DNA of 23,699 nucleotides, taken from assembly GCA_963621145.1 (NCBI GenBank), contig CAVFDI010000026.1, positions 1 through 23,699 on the forward strand, given 5' to 3'. The notes beneath the pieces are model-generated. The model was not told where the DNA came from. It worked only from the letters and a program-made list of their open reading frames with translations, and searched no databases. Positions 7,515 through 14,826 of the stretch are shown here, piece after piece (positions within the stretch are counted from its first letter, which is position 1; each line of letters begins with the position of its first letter). This DNA is from W0P28-013 sp963621145 (GTDB taxonomy: Bacteria > Bacteroidota > Bacteroidia > Bacteroidales > Paludibacteraceae). The translations under genes were made by a program, and so were the position numbers.

Positions 7515-8207
7515 TCAATTATCAGAGTCCAAAGTCGTAGCCCAAATAGCCAATTCGTCGAGCATTTCGTCGTTCAAAACAGCGTCGGTTATGGCAATTT
7601 GAACGCCCTCGCCCTCCTCGTAAGTCATGGCAATGGCAGGCAGACTGGTGAAAGTGGAAGTGCCAAGTTTCGAGAGCATTACGTGTTGCACAATGCTTGT
7701 GATGTCGGCAAAAACTGCAGTCCACTCGTTCAGTTCAGAATCTTTGGCGGCGGCTTTGGCAGCAGTCAAAAACTCGTCGTAATCGTTGTAGGTCTTTTCG
7801 CCAACAATGCCAGTGAAAGGCAACGAGCGTTTGTCGCCACTCACTTTTGCCTCGGCCAGCAAAGCATACGCGCGGTCGTTGGTGGTGCTGTCGGGCGTCG
7901 TTATAGTGACTAGAATAATTCCCTTCGTTTCGTCGGAAGAAATTTTCACGCTGTCGCCATTCAACTCGTAGACGTCCTCCTTGCTGTCGTAAACGAACTT
8001 ATTGGCTGTGAGCCAGTTAGTTAGCGCTGTGTCGGGCTGACCAATCACAGAGCACATTTTTTCGATCATCTGCAATTGTACCGTTTCCGCAATGCTATCG
8101 ATTGGCTCATTTTTGTCGACCTGCGGCTCATTTTTTTCTTTTTCACAACTGAAAAATAGTACGCTGCACAATGCCGCCACAGCGCACAACATTAAATTCT
8201 TTTTCAT
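7515..8207 (-). CDS. Putative lipoprotein of unknown function
   Basis: 230 residues starting at the ATG at 8207 (a longer frame to 8237 would mask the signal). The type II signal MKKNLMLCAVAALCSVLFFSC places the lipidated cysteine at position 21, followed by an acidic, Lys-rich stretch (EKEKNEPQVDKNEP). Beyond that no domain was recognised; the sequence is acidic and mixed helical (QMIEKMCSVIGQPDTALTNWL, EFLTAAKAAAKDSELNEW). It is the last gene of the minus-strand group, 22 bp after the TPR/PD40 gene, and is followed by a clear terminator. Surface or periplasmic placement is inferred. Confidence 0.65.
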   Translation of the reverse strand: MKKNLMLCAVAALCSVLFFSCEKEKNEPQVDKNEPIDSIAETVQLQMIEKMCSVIGQPDTALTNWLTANKFVYDSKEDVYELNGDSVKISSDETKGIILVTITTPDSTTNDRAYALLAEAKVSGDKRSLPFTGIVGEKTYNDYDEFLTAAKAAAKDSELNEWTAVFADITSIVQHVMLSKLGTSTFTSLPAIAMTYEEGEGVQIAITDAVLNDEMLDELAIWATTLDSDN

Positions 8208-8229
8208 TTTTATATTTTTTATAGAAATT

Positions 8230-9609
8230 TCAATCAACCAGAACGCTATTTTCCTCGTTTCTGATTCGTTTTTCGCACTCTCTGATGGCCATACGCGTCA
8301 TCTGCATATTGCGTTCTGTGGCGATGATTTCGGCAGCAAGGTCGTTGCGCTCGGCTTCGGTGTCGCTCAGTTGCCACAGTTCGCGTTTGGCTTGCAGGGT
8401 GAATTGCATCTGCGCCAATCGTAGCCGCATGGCCTGCAGTTGCGTGTAGTCGGCGCGCGCCTCATCGCTCACAAAGTCGCTGGCAGACGAGTAAATGGTC
8501 GTGTCATTAACCACAAATTGTGTACCAACAGTGCGTGGCATTTTGTGGCTAATAGAGTCGTCAGATTGCGGTGCAGCGGCAGTTCGGTGAATGCGCAAGC
8601 GTGCGGCATCGCGCAGATAATCGTCGCTTTTGTCGCGCAAAATGGTGCGCTGCAAATTTGGCACAAATCTATAAATCGCCACACTGTCAGATTGGCACGC
8701 GCGATCGGTAGCAAACCAGCCAATGCCCGCTATCTCGTCGATGGCAAGCAGATAATCGTTGGCAGTGGAATTGAACGGCATGCCAACGTTTTGCGGCAGG
8801 GTGAAATCGGCGCGATCGCTATTGTAGCGCGCCACAAAAATGTCGTAACCGCCCAGTCCTTCGTGTCCTTCGGAACCAAAATAGATGGTAACGCCATCGC
8901 CCGCCACAAACGGAAAATTTTCGTTCCCATCGCTATTCAGCACCGACGAAAGTGGCTGCGGCGCACTCCATTCGCCCATCAGATTGTTGCTGATATAAAG
9001 GTCGGTCCGCCCACCACTGTTTTGCGTAGTAATTCGACGATCGTTGCGACCCGCTTCGTAGGCAAAAAATCCGTTTTCGGTTGCATAGAGTCGGCCCGTT
9101 TCGCAAGGCAGCGAGAATGCAGCAAAGAAATCTTTTTTCGATAGTAAAACGCTATCAATCAACGCAATATCTTCGACGTGTTGCAGCATTTGCGCGCCCA
9201 AATTCGATCTACGCAATCGCATTGCGTAGTTGCAGCGAATGGTGCTATCCATCTCGCCCTGCTCTATCCACTGCGTGTAGGCTTCGGCGGCTTCGGCAAA
9301 GCGATAATCGTCGAAAAGCAGATCGCCAAGCAGCGCGTAGGCCTTCGTAAAATCATTTTCACCAGCAATCCGCAAATACTCTATCGCCTCGTCGTTCTGT
9401 CCCAATCCCACCAAGCAACGCGCCAAACGGTAGTTCGTGACGCCATCGGTTGGCTTCTTTTTCAGCAGTTGACGATTGATTTCGGCGGCTTCGGCAAATT
9501 TGCCCTCATCGAAAAGGCGCATCGCCTCGCTCGGTTTTTGAGCCAATAACGCGCCAGCAAAAATCGCAGTTAATAAATTGACAATCAGTATTTTGCGAAA
9601 CATTTTCAT
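8230..9609 (-). CDS. Exported TPR / PD40 (WD40-like) repeat protein
   Basis: 459 residues with a signal peptide (1-23, ending AGALLA, cut before QKPSEA). Residues about 25-150 form TPR units (EAMRLFDEGKFAEAAEIN.., TNYRLARCLVGLGQNDEAIEYL, AYALLGDLLFDDYRFAEAAEAY). Residues about 190-310 carry PD40-type beta-propeller blades (NENFPFVAGDGVTIYFGSEG..GGYDIFVARY, LLAIDEIAGIGWFATDR). The C-terminal 70 residues are predicted coiled coil (QLQAMRLRLAQMQFTLQ..). The layout resembles the N-terminal half of PorE-type and other OmpA-family proteins of Bacteroidota, but no OmpA peptidoglycan-binding domain is present here. It lies 65 bp after rnz. Confidence 0.7.
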   Translation of the reverse strand: MKMFRKILIVNLLTAIFAGALLAQKPSEAMRLFDEGKFAEAAEINRQLLKKKPTDGVTNYRLARCLVGLGQNDEAIEYLRIAGENDFTKAYALLGDLLFDDYRFAEAAEAYTQWIEQGEMDSTIRCNYAMRLRRSNLGAQMLQHVEDIALIDSVLLSKKDFFAAFSLPCETGRLYATENGFFAYEAGRNDRRITTQNSGGRTDLYISNNLMGEWSAPQPLSSVLNSDGNENFPFVAGDGVTIYFGSEGHEGLGGYDIFVARYNSDRADFTLPQNVGMPFNSTANDYLLAIDEIAGIGWFATDRACQSDSVAIYRFVPNLQRTILRDKSDDYLRDAARLRIHRTAAAPQSDDSISHKMPRTVGTQFVVNDTTIYSSASDFVSDEARADYTQLQAMRLRLAQMQFTLQAKRELWQLSDTEAERNDLAAEIIATERNMQMTRMAIRECEKRIRNEENSVLVD

Positions 9610-9674
9610 CGATTATATTCAACCTTCAAATTTCGAACAGTGCGAAGCGCAAAAAAACTTTCAATCAAAAAAAT

Positions 9675-10589
9675 CTAGAAATTAATCGTAAGTCCATCGG
9701 CTGCAGCGATTGTGTTTGGGAATATTGCGCGCGCCTCTTCAAGCACAGGGCTGGCATCGCGGTAGCGCGCCGAATAATGCCCAATGACCAATTCGCCCAC
9801 TTGTGCCATTTTGGCTATGGTTGCGGCTTGAGCGGCAGTGCTGTGCAGCGTGGCACGACTGCGCACTTCGTGTTCAGAAAGGAATGTCGCCTCGTGGTAG
9901 AGCAGATCGACACCAGTTATCAGCGGAACGATTTTTTCGCAGTAGGCCGTATCGGAAATGTAGGCAAAGCGTTTGGGCTTGGTTGGCTCGGTGGTCAGGC
10001 GGCTGTTGGGAACGACCTCTCCATCGGGCGTGATGTAGTCGGCACCAGCCACTATCTCTTTGTACTTGCTCACAGGCACACCAAATGCCTCCGCCATATC
10101 GCGGCGCAGATGGCGCGGCTTATTTTTTTCCTCGAAAAGAAAACCTGCGGTCGGCACGCTGTGTTTCAGCGGAATGGAGGTAACCGTCAGACTGCGATCG
10201 TCGTAAATCACCTCCGATTTTCGTGGATTGAACGGGTGAAAAATCACTTTGAATGGAAAATCGCCCAGACAATAATCTATCTGCTGACGGAGAAGTCGCT
10301 CCAGATCGGGCTGTGCATGAATTTCGAAATCGGCAGTGCGCCCTATCATGCCTAGTGTCGACATCAGACCGAGCAGTCCGAAATAGTGATCGCCATGCAG
10401 GTGCGAGATGAAGATGTGGTTCAGTCGCGCCGTGCGAACGCAGTGCCGAATCATGCTATTTTGCGCACCTTCGCCGCAATCGATCAGAAATTGTTTGTTG
10501 CGAATTTCGAACAGTTGCGACGACTGAAATCGTTCGGGTGTGGGCGTGGCAGAGCCTGAACCGAGAATTGTCAGTTTTGCTTTTTCCAT
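9675..10589 (-). CDS. rnz: Ribonuclease Z
   Basis: A 304-residue metallo-beta-lactamase-fold endonuclease that removes 3' trailers from tRNA precursors. It has LTILGSGSATPTPER (7-20), DCGEG (37-41), the zinc-binding HLHGDH motif (63-68), and downstream metal ligands in SDTAYCE, YHEATF and GHYSARY, in the order expected for tRNase Z. Start chosen at the ATG at 10589, which gives the standard N-terminus; an upstream frame to 10634 would overlap the SPOR gene. It begins 20 bp after the SPOR gene stop, so the two are likely cotranscribed. As tRNA-Glu at 19490-19561 encodes no CCA, 3' processing of this kind is needed in this organism. Confidence 0.94.
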   Translation of the reverse strand: MEKAKLTILGSGSATPTPERFQSSQLFEIRNKQFLIDCGEGAQNSMIRHCVRTARLNHIFISHLHGDHYFGLLGLMSTLGMIGRTADFEIHAQPDLERLLRQQIDYCLGDFPFKVIFHPFNPRKSEVIYDDRSLTVTSIPLKHSVPTAGFLFEEKNKPRHLRRDMAEAFGVPVSKYKEIVAGADYITPDGEVVPNSRLTTEPTKPKRFAYISDTAYCEKIVPLITGVDLLYHEATFLSEHEVRSRATLHSTAAQAATIAKMAQVGELVIGHYSARYRDASPVLEEARAIFPNTIAAADGLTINF

Positions 10590-10609
10590 CGATGGTCGGA
10601 GCGACGTGC

Positions 10610-11140
10610 CTATTTTTTCTGAACAAGCACCCAAGCGTCGGCAAAGCGCGTTTTTATCTCGGCAATTTTCTGTTTGGCCGATGCGTAATCGTCGAACGAC
10701 GCCAGCAGCACGCGATACATGCCGCGCTCGTTTATCACGATTATTGGCTTGTAGTCGGGTCGCATAGAAGCTTGCAGGCGTTTGGCGTTGTCTTGACTCT
10801 TGAAACTGCCAATCACCACATGATAGGTTTTCAAGTCAGCCTCCGATTCGCCCTCGATCACGCTGAAAGTCTCGGAACGAGTAACCTCTTTCTCCTCAAC
10901 TTTTTCTTCCACAGCGGGCTTTTCTGGCTCGGCTGCCACCTCCACAACTTCTGGTTCGGCAGTTTTTTCGACTTCGGCAGGCTTTTGGGTCTCTTTTTTC
11001 GGCTTTTTAGCAAGCGTCTCTTTGGCTGGTTTTTCGCCCTCGGCGGGGATGTATGCGCCTGGTGCATTTTGCACTTTGCAGCCACTGAAAGCCAATGCAA
11101 GGCACATCAGCAAAGCAGTTACGATGTTGGTCGATTTCAT
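10610..11140 (-). CDS. SPOR-domain lipoprotein
   Basis: 176 residues. A type II signal ends ALAFSGC with the lipidated cysteine at 21. Residues about 35-95 are a low-complexity Lys/Glu/Pro spacer (PAEVEKTAEPEVVEVAAEPE). Residues about 104-176 form a SPOR domain (TYHVVIGSFKSQDNAKRLQ.., MYRVLLASFDDYASAKQKI), which in this family binds denuded peptidoglycan at division sites. A lipid anchor, a flexible spacer and a glycan-binding head suggest an envelope-spanning tether. It has its own promoter and probably leads the operon with rnz. Confidence 0.82.
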   Translation of the reverse strand: MKSTNIVTALLMCLALAFSGCKVQNAPGAYIPAEGEKPAKETLAKKPKKETQKPAEVEKTAEPEVVEVAAEPEKPAVEEKVEEKEVTRSETFSVIEGESEADLKTYHVVIGSFKSQDNAKRLQASMRPDYKPIIVINERGMYRVLLASFDDYASAKQKIAEIKTRFADAWVLVQKK

Positions 11141-11187
11141 ATTTTTGATGATTTTTCTATTGCAAATTTTGCGAATATTCCAAAAGG

Positions 11188-11217
11188 CAAAGGTACGAAA
11201 AAAATATGAATTTGCAA
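11188..11217 (-). promoter_or_regulatory. Promoter of the SPOR - rnz group
   Basis: Minus strand: TTG (11217-11215), 19 bp, TACCTTTG (11195-11188). The ATG follows 47 bp downstream. Its -33 box is half of the palindrome TTTGCAAA (11211-11218), the other half being the -33 box of the divergent promoter. Confidence 0.7.
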
Positions 11218-11242
11218 ATCTGGCGGATTTTTTCTAATTTTG
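11211..11242 (+). promoter_or_regulatory. Probable native ruvC promoter, now separated from ruvC
   Basis: TTTG (11211-11214), 20 bp, TAATTTTG (11235-11242). The predicted start is near 11249, just before the MITE-like copy at 11257-11457, so the ruvC transcript would carry the whole element in a leader of about 220 nt. Confidence 0.65.
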
Positions 11243-11256
11243 CGCAAGTTTTTCAG

Positions 11257-11457
11257 AAGGTAAGTTCTAAAAATTATCTTTGCAAGATTTTTTGAATTAT
11301 AATCGAGCAGACATGAAGTTTTTTCGAAGGAGCAAGATGTCCTGTGACTGAGAAAAGACGAAAAGTATGCCAATTAGAAACGAAAATTCGCAAAGAGCGA
11401 TTTAAGCCGCAAAAAAATTAGAAACTTGCCAAAGAAAAAAATAAATTAGTACCTATC
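11257..11457 (+). mobile_element. MITE-like element, copy 1 (right end eroded)
   Basis: About 200 bp that matches, in inverted orientation, the sequence at 14494-14710 (about 85% by eye). The left end AAGGTAAGTTCTAAAAATT corresponds to the terminal repeat of copy 2; the right end has lost about 11 bp and reads only TACCTATC. It has no reading frame long enough for a transposase. It fills most of the 11141-11471 spacer, between the divergent promoters and ruvC. A TAnnTTTG match (TATCTTTG, 11275-11282) points toward ruvC inside it. Confidence 0.75.
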
Positions 11458-11471
11458 TAAAAAGAAGTACA

Positions 11472-12041
11472 ATGGAGACATCGCCCAACGAACGACTCAT
11501 TCTTGGCATCGACCCAGGCTCGAATGTGATGGGTTACAGCATTTTGCGCGTGGTGGGGCGCAAGGCCGAGTGCGTAACGCTTGGCGTGATCGATATGCGC
11601 AAAATTCACAATCAATACCTGTCGCTGCAGCAGATTTTTGTGGGCGTATCGCAGGTCATTGCGCAATACTTGCCCGACGAATTGGCAATTGAAGCGCCAT
11701 TTTTCGGCAAAAATGTGCAATCGATGTTGAAACTTGGTCGTGCGCAAGGTGTGGCCATTGCAGCAGCCATCACGCACGACATTCCCGTGGCAGAATACGC
11801 GCCGCTCAAGATTAAACAGGCCATCACGGGCAATGGTGCCGCCAGCAAAGAGCAAGTGGCTGGCATGCTCTGCCGACTTTTGAAACTCGATGCCGAATCG
11901 TTGCCAAAGCAACTCGACGCTACCGACGCGCTTGGAGCGGCCTACTGCCATTTTCTCGAGACCTCGCGCCCAACGACCGATGGCAAGCACTATAGCAGTT
12001 GGAAAGATTTTCTTGCCAAAAATCCAGAGAAAGTAAAATAA
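11472..12041 (+). CDS. ruvC: Crossover junction endodeoxyribonuclease RuvC
   Basis: A 189-residue RNase H-fold resolvase that cuts Holliday junctions made by RuvAB branch migration. The four catalytic acidic residues are visible: D14 in GIDPG (12-16), E74 in AIEAPFFG (72-79), and D149 and D152 in LDATDALGAAYCH (148-160). The segment GRAQGVAIAAA (89-99) and the KIKQAITGNGAASKEQV block (113-129) are typical. The ATG start leaves an eight-residue lead before the first strand. ruvA, ruvB and yebC are not nearby. The MITE-like element ends 14 bp before the start codon. Confidence 0.95.
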   Translation: METSPNERLILGIDPGSNVMGYSILRVVGRKAECVTLGVIDMRKIHNQYLSLQQIFVGVSQVIAQYLPDELAIEAPFFGKNVQSMLKLGRAQGVAIAAAITHDIPVAEYAPLKIKQAITGNGAASKEQVAGMLCRLLKLDAESLPKQLDATDALGAAYCHFLETSRPTTDGKHYSSWKDFLAKNPEKVK

Positions 12042-12047
12042 AATGTG

Positions 12048-12055
12048 TAACTTTG
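12048..12055 (+). promoter_or_regulatory. Candidate -7 box for the Big_2-domain gene
   Basis: TAACTTTG fits TAnnTTTG; a -33 TTG at the right distance was not found. The predicted start falls at about 12062, at the edge of the heptamer array. Confidence 0.4.
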
Positions 12056-12065
12056 CAAGTTAGTA

Positions 12066-12106
12066 GCAAGTCGCAAGTCGCAAGTCGCAAGTCGCAAGTC
12101 GCAAGT
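12066..12106 (+). repeat. Tandem heptamer array (GCAAGTC)n
   Basis: Five perfect copies of GCAAGTC (12066-12100) plus a partial sixth, with diverged flanking copies (GCAAGTTA before, ACAAG after). It lies in the 131-bp spacer between ruvC and the next gene and would be in that gene's 5' leader. Confidence 0.9.
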
Positions 12107-12172
12107 AACAAGATTTGCGGGCTGCGGTTCGAAAAACTCACAAGAATATTAGAAACCAGAAATCAATAAATC

Positions 12173-14446
12173 ATGAAAAAAACACTTACATTAGCGGTGT
12201 TGACGCTATTTTGCGCCACACTTTTTGCAGGAACAGGCACAAAGGACGATCCTTACACCTGTGCCGAAGCCATCGCTTTACAGAAGCAGAGCGGCTACAA
12301 TCAGACACTCACTTGGGTGAAGGGGTTCATTGTGGGCGTGCCTACGCAGGGTGCTAAGGGCAAAATTGTCTACACCACCGAGGTCGGCACCGAGCAGTGC
12401 AAACAACTTGCCTTGGCCGACGATGCCGATGGCAGCAACTGGATACCAGTGAAACTGACCTCCGACACGAGCAATGCGGCCTACAAAGCCTTGAACCTCT
12501 GCAACAATCCCGACAATATCGGCAAAAAAGTGGTTGTACGCACAGTTCCGCAAACGTTCTACGGCATTGCAGGTGCGCAAAATCTGAGCGAATACGAATG
12601 GCTCACACCAATTGCTGTGACAGGCGTTACATTGTCGAAAAACGAAGCTGAAATCTTTGTAAATCAGGCACTTGAGCTTGTCGCCACCATTGCTCCAGCA
12701 GATGCCGACAACAAACATCTGTCGTGGACATCGAGCAATGCAGGTGTGGCTTCGGTTGATGCAAACGGCACAGTAACGGCACTGACCAACGGCACTGCCA
12801 CCATCACCGTGACCACCGCCGATGGCGCATTCACAGCCTCTTGCAACATAACCGTAACCTCCGCCACCGGCGAAGTGCAAATGGGCGATGTGATAACCTC
12901 GGACACGACGGGAATTACCGTAAATTCGCTGAAAGACAATCAACAAAACACTTGGAGCAACAAAAAAGGTATTTCGGGAACTATTTACGCTGGAAAAACT
13001 GCTACCGACAATGGCAATATGAAATTGGCAGGCGGCGCAGGCACCGATCAAGCAGGCATTATCAACACCACATCGGTTGGTTACATTCGTCAAATCATTA
13101 TTGAATGGGGAACAGCAAACTCTGCTGACCGCACCATCAATGTTTATGGCACAAATGTGAAATGGAACGGCGTAAGCGATTTGTACTACGGGACAAGCAA
13201 AACCGTAACTGATGGCGACATTATTGGCACACTCAATTATGTGAATGATGACAAAACTGCTTTCGACACGGTGAATGTGGAGGGCAACTATCAATATGTT
13301 GGACTCTGGGCAACTAGCGGCAAAGCGCACTATTTCAAAAAAGTGTCGTTCATTTGGGCATTGACAAAGGCGTTCGACGATGTGGAGCTCACGCAGCTGA
13401 CACTCGATAGCACGCAACTGACGCTCGAAGAGGAGAATACGCACAAGCTGAATGTGTCGTTTGCGCCAACCAACGCCACCTACAAAGCCGTAACTTGGAG
13501 CAGCAGCAACACAGCAGTGGCCACAGTCGAGGCTGGTCTGGTTACCGCCGTTGCACCGGGCAAAGCCACCATCAGCGTGACAAGCACCGTCAATCCAGAG
13601 ATAAAAGCCACTTGCGAAGTTACCGTAACCAAATACGACATCTGGGCTGGGCGCGACATCTACTACCAAGTGAAGAGCCTCGACGAGCTGCACACCGACG
13701 ACACCGTCATTTTTGTGAATAAAGCATATCGTCGCGTTTCTGGCACGTTTGAATTAACCGAGAAAAAAAACAAAAACGCTGGGTATATTTCTACACCTTC
13801 GACCGAGATAATCGTGTCTGGCGACAGCATTGCCGCTTGGGGCGCAGAAGAGATTCATTTGGTAGTAGTCGATGGCAAATGGAAGATTCTTGTGAAACAG
13901 TGGGGAGTTGACGAACTCGGACTCGACGTGAGCGAAGAACTCGCCCTGCGTGCCGACACTCTCAAAAGTTTGCAAGTGAAAGGCGAAGGCGTACAGACTT
14001 GGACCATCGCATTCCACAACGATGGCGACAGCGTGGTGATTGCCAGCACCGATGCAAAAATGGGACGCATTCAGTTCAATGCCAACAACAAAACCTTCTG
14101 CAACTACACCAGCAATCAGGGCGCAGTGCAAATATACCGCAAACTAGCGCAAACCACCAACACCGATGGTCCGAAACCCGATCCGCAAGAGCCTGACACA
14201 GACCCTAATCCAGAGCCTGATCCAGATCCAGACACAAATCCAGGAGATGCGCTGAATGTGGTAACGCTCGAAGGCGTAACCTATGCCGATGGCATTGTCT
14301 ACAACACCGAAAATCTGCCGCTGCAAATCTACAGCGTATCGGGCATGCTGATGAAATCGGGCTGTAACGACATCGACATCACATCGTTCGAGCGGGGCAT
14401 TTACATTATCTGTTCCGACCGAGGCGCGATGAAGATTGTGAAATAA
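12173..14446 (+). CDS. Secreted Big_2-domain protein with a T9SS-type C-terminal domain
   Basis: 757 residues. A signal peptide (1-20, ending TLFAG) is followed by GTGTKDDPYTCAEAIAL..WVKGFIVG (about 20-145), resembling the OB-fold DUF6359 domain. Two Big_2 Ig-like domains follow (about 146-228, with SWTSSNAGVASVDANGTV; about 395-485, with TWSSSNTAVATVEAGLV). They are separated by a jelly-roll-like region (230-390); a further domain of unknown type spans 490-655. A Pro/Asp-rich spacer (DPNPEPDPDPDTNPG) leads to a final 60 residues with LQIYSVSGMLMKSG..ITSFERGIYIIC..MKIVK, the pattern of type A T9SS sorting domains. It is probably exported by T9SS and anchored at or released from the surface. 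The enzyme or adhesin role is unknown; no catalytic domain was seen. Confidence 0.8.
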   Translation: MKKTLTLAVLTLFCATLFAGTGTKDDPYTCAEAIALQKQSGYNQTLTWVKGFIVGVPTQGAKGKIVYTTEVGTEQCKQLALADDADGSNWIPVKLTSDTSNAAYKALNLCNNPDNIGKKVVVRTVPQTFYGIAGAQNLSEYEWLTPIAVTGVTLSKNEAEIFVNQALELVATIAPADADNKHLSWTSSNAGVASVDANGTVTALTNGTATITVTTADGAFTASCNITVTSATGEVQMGDVITSDTTGITVNSLKDNQQNTWSNKKGISGTIYAGKTATDNGNMKLAGGAGTDQAGIINTTSVGYIRQIIIEWGTANSADRTINVYGTNVKWNGVSDLYYGTSKTVTDGDIIGTLNYVNDDKTAFDTVNVEGNYQYVGLWATSGKAHYFKKVSFIWALTKAFDDVELTQLTLDSTQLTLEEENTHKLNVSFAPTNATYKAVTWSSSNTAVATVEAGLVTAVAPGKATISVTSTVNPEIKATCEVTVTKYDIWAGRDIYYQVKSLDELHTDDTVIFVNKAYRRVSGTFELTEKKNKNAGYISTPSTEIIVSGDSIAAWGAEEIHLVVVDGKWKILVKQWGVDELGLDVSEELALRADTLKSLQVKGEGVQTWTIAFHNDGDSVVIASTDAKMGRIQFNANNKTFCNYTSNQGAVQIYRKLAQTTNTDGPKPDPQEPDTDPNPEPDPDPDTNPGDALNVVTLEGVTYADGIVYNTENLPLQIYSVSGMLMKSGCNDIDITSFERGIYIICSDRGAMKIVK

Positions 14447-14447
14447 C

Positions 14448-14476
14448 AAAAAGCGCACTTAGGTGCGCTTTTTTTA
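14448..14476 (+). terminator. Terminator of the Big_2-domain gene
   Basis: AAAAAGCGCAC, loop TTAG, GTGCGCTTTTTTT, starting 1 bp after the stop codon: a strong, symmetrical rho-independent terminator that could also act on the other strand. Confidence 0.92.
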
Positions 14477-14493
14477 ATTGAGAATTTTGAATT

Positions 14494-14710
14494 AAGGTAG
14501 GTTCTAAAAATTCTACGCTTTTATATTTTTCTTTGGTAAGTTACTAGATATTTTTTGCGGTTTTAATCGCTCTTTGCGAATTTTCGTTTCGAATCGGCAT
14601 ACCTTTCGTCTTTTCTCAGTCACAGGACACCCAGCTCCTTCGAAAATCCTTCACGTCTGCTCAATTATAACTCAAAAATTCTTGCAAAGATAATTTTTAG
14701 AAACTACCTT
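14494..14710 (-). mobile_element. MITE-like element, copy 2 (both ends intact)
   Basis: 217 bp bounded by terminal inverted repeats AAGGTAGGTTCTAAAAATT (14494-14512) and its near-complement at 14692-14710 (18 of 19 match). TTAA overlaps both outer edges (14492-14495 and 14709-14712) and may be part of the repeat or a target duplication. The interior matches copy 1 over almost its full length, opposite orientation. No transposase frame. With the terminator and the leader repeats at 14782-14817 it accounts for most of the 380-bp spacer; nothing was recognised in 14713-14781. Confidence 0.78.
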
Positions 14711-14781
14711 AAGAATTAGTCGTACAACGAGAAACGACACGGTTTTATCAGATTCAAATCATAACCAGTTGCAGTACACAC

Positions 14782-14817
14782 ACTTGATGAACTTGATAAA
14801 CTTTTTCAACTTATCAA
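14782..14817 (+). repeat. Phased 9-bp leader repeat before the ALDH gene
   Basis: Four consecutive 9-mers, ACTTGATGA, ACTTGATAA, ACTTTTTCA, ACTTATCAA, ending 9 bp before the ATG at 14827. The same 9-bp word family precedes three other genes in this window (16533-16559, 21486-21521, 21733-21794). Confidence 0.75.
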
Positions 14818-14826
14818 CTAAAAGTA

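Noticed and set aside
12066..12106. Heptamer array considered as a CRISPR array.
   Set aside because: Units are 7 bp without spacers, and no cas genes are present.
12278..13693. A 471-codon open frame on the minus strand opposite the Big_2-domain gene.
   Set aside because: Its sequence is Cys/His-rich with no recognisable domain. The plus strand has a signal peptide, Big_2 domains and a T9SS-like tail.
11257..14710. Composite transposon formed by the two inverted MITE-like copies carrying ruvC and the Big_2 gene.
   Set aside because: ruvC is a core gene, its probable native promoter lies outside copy 1, and no transposase is present; two independent insertions explain the data better.
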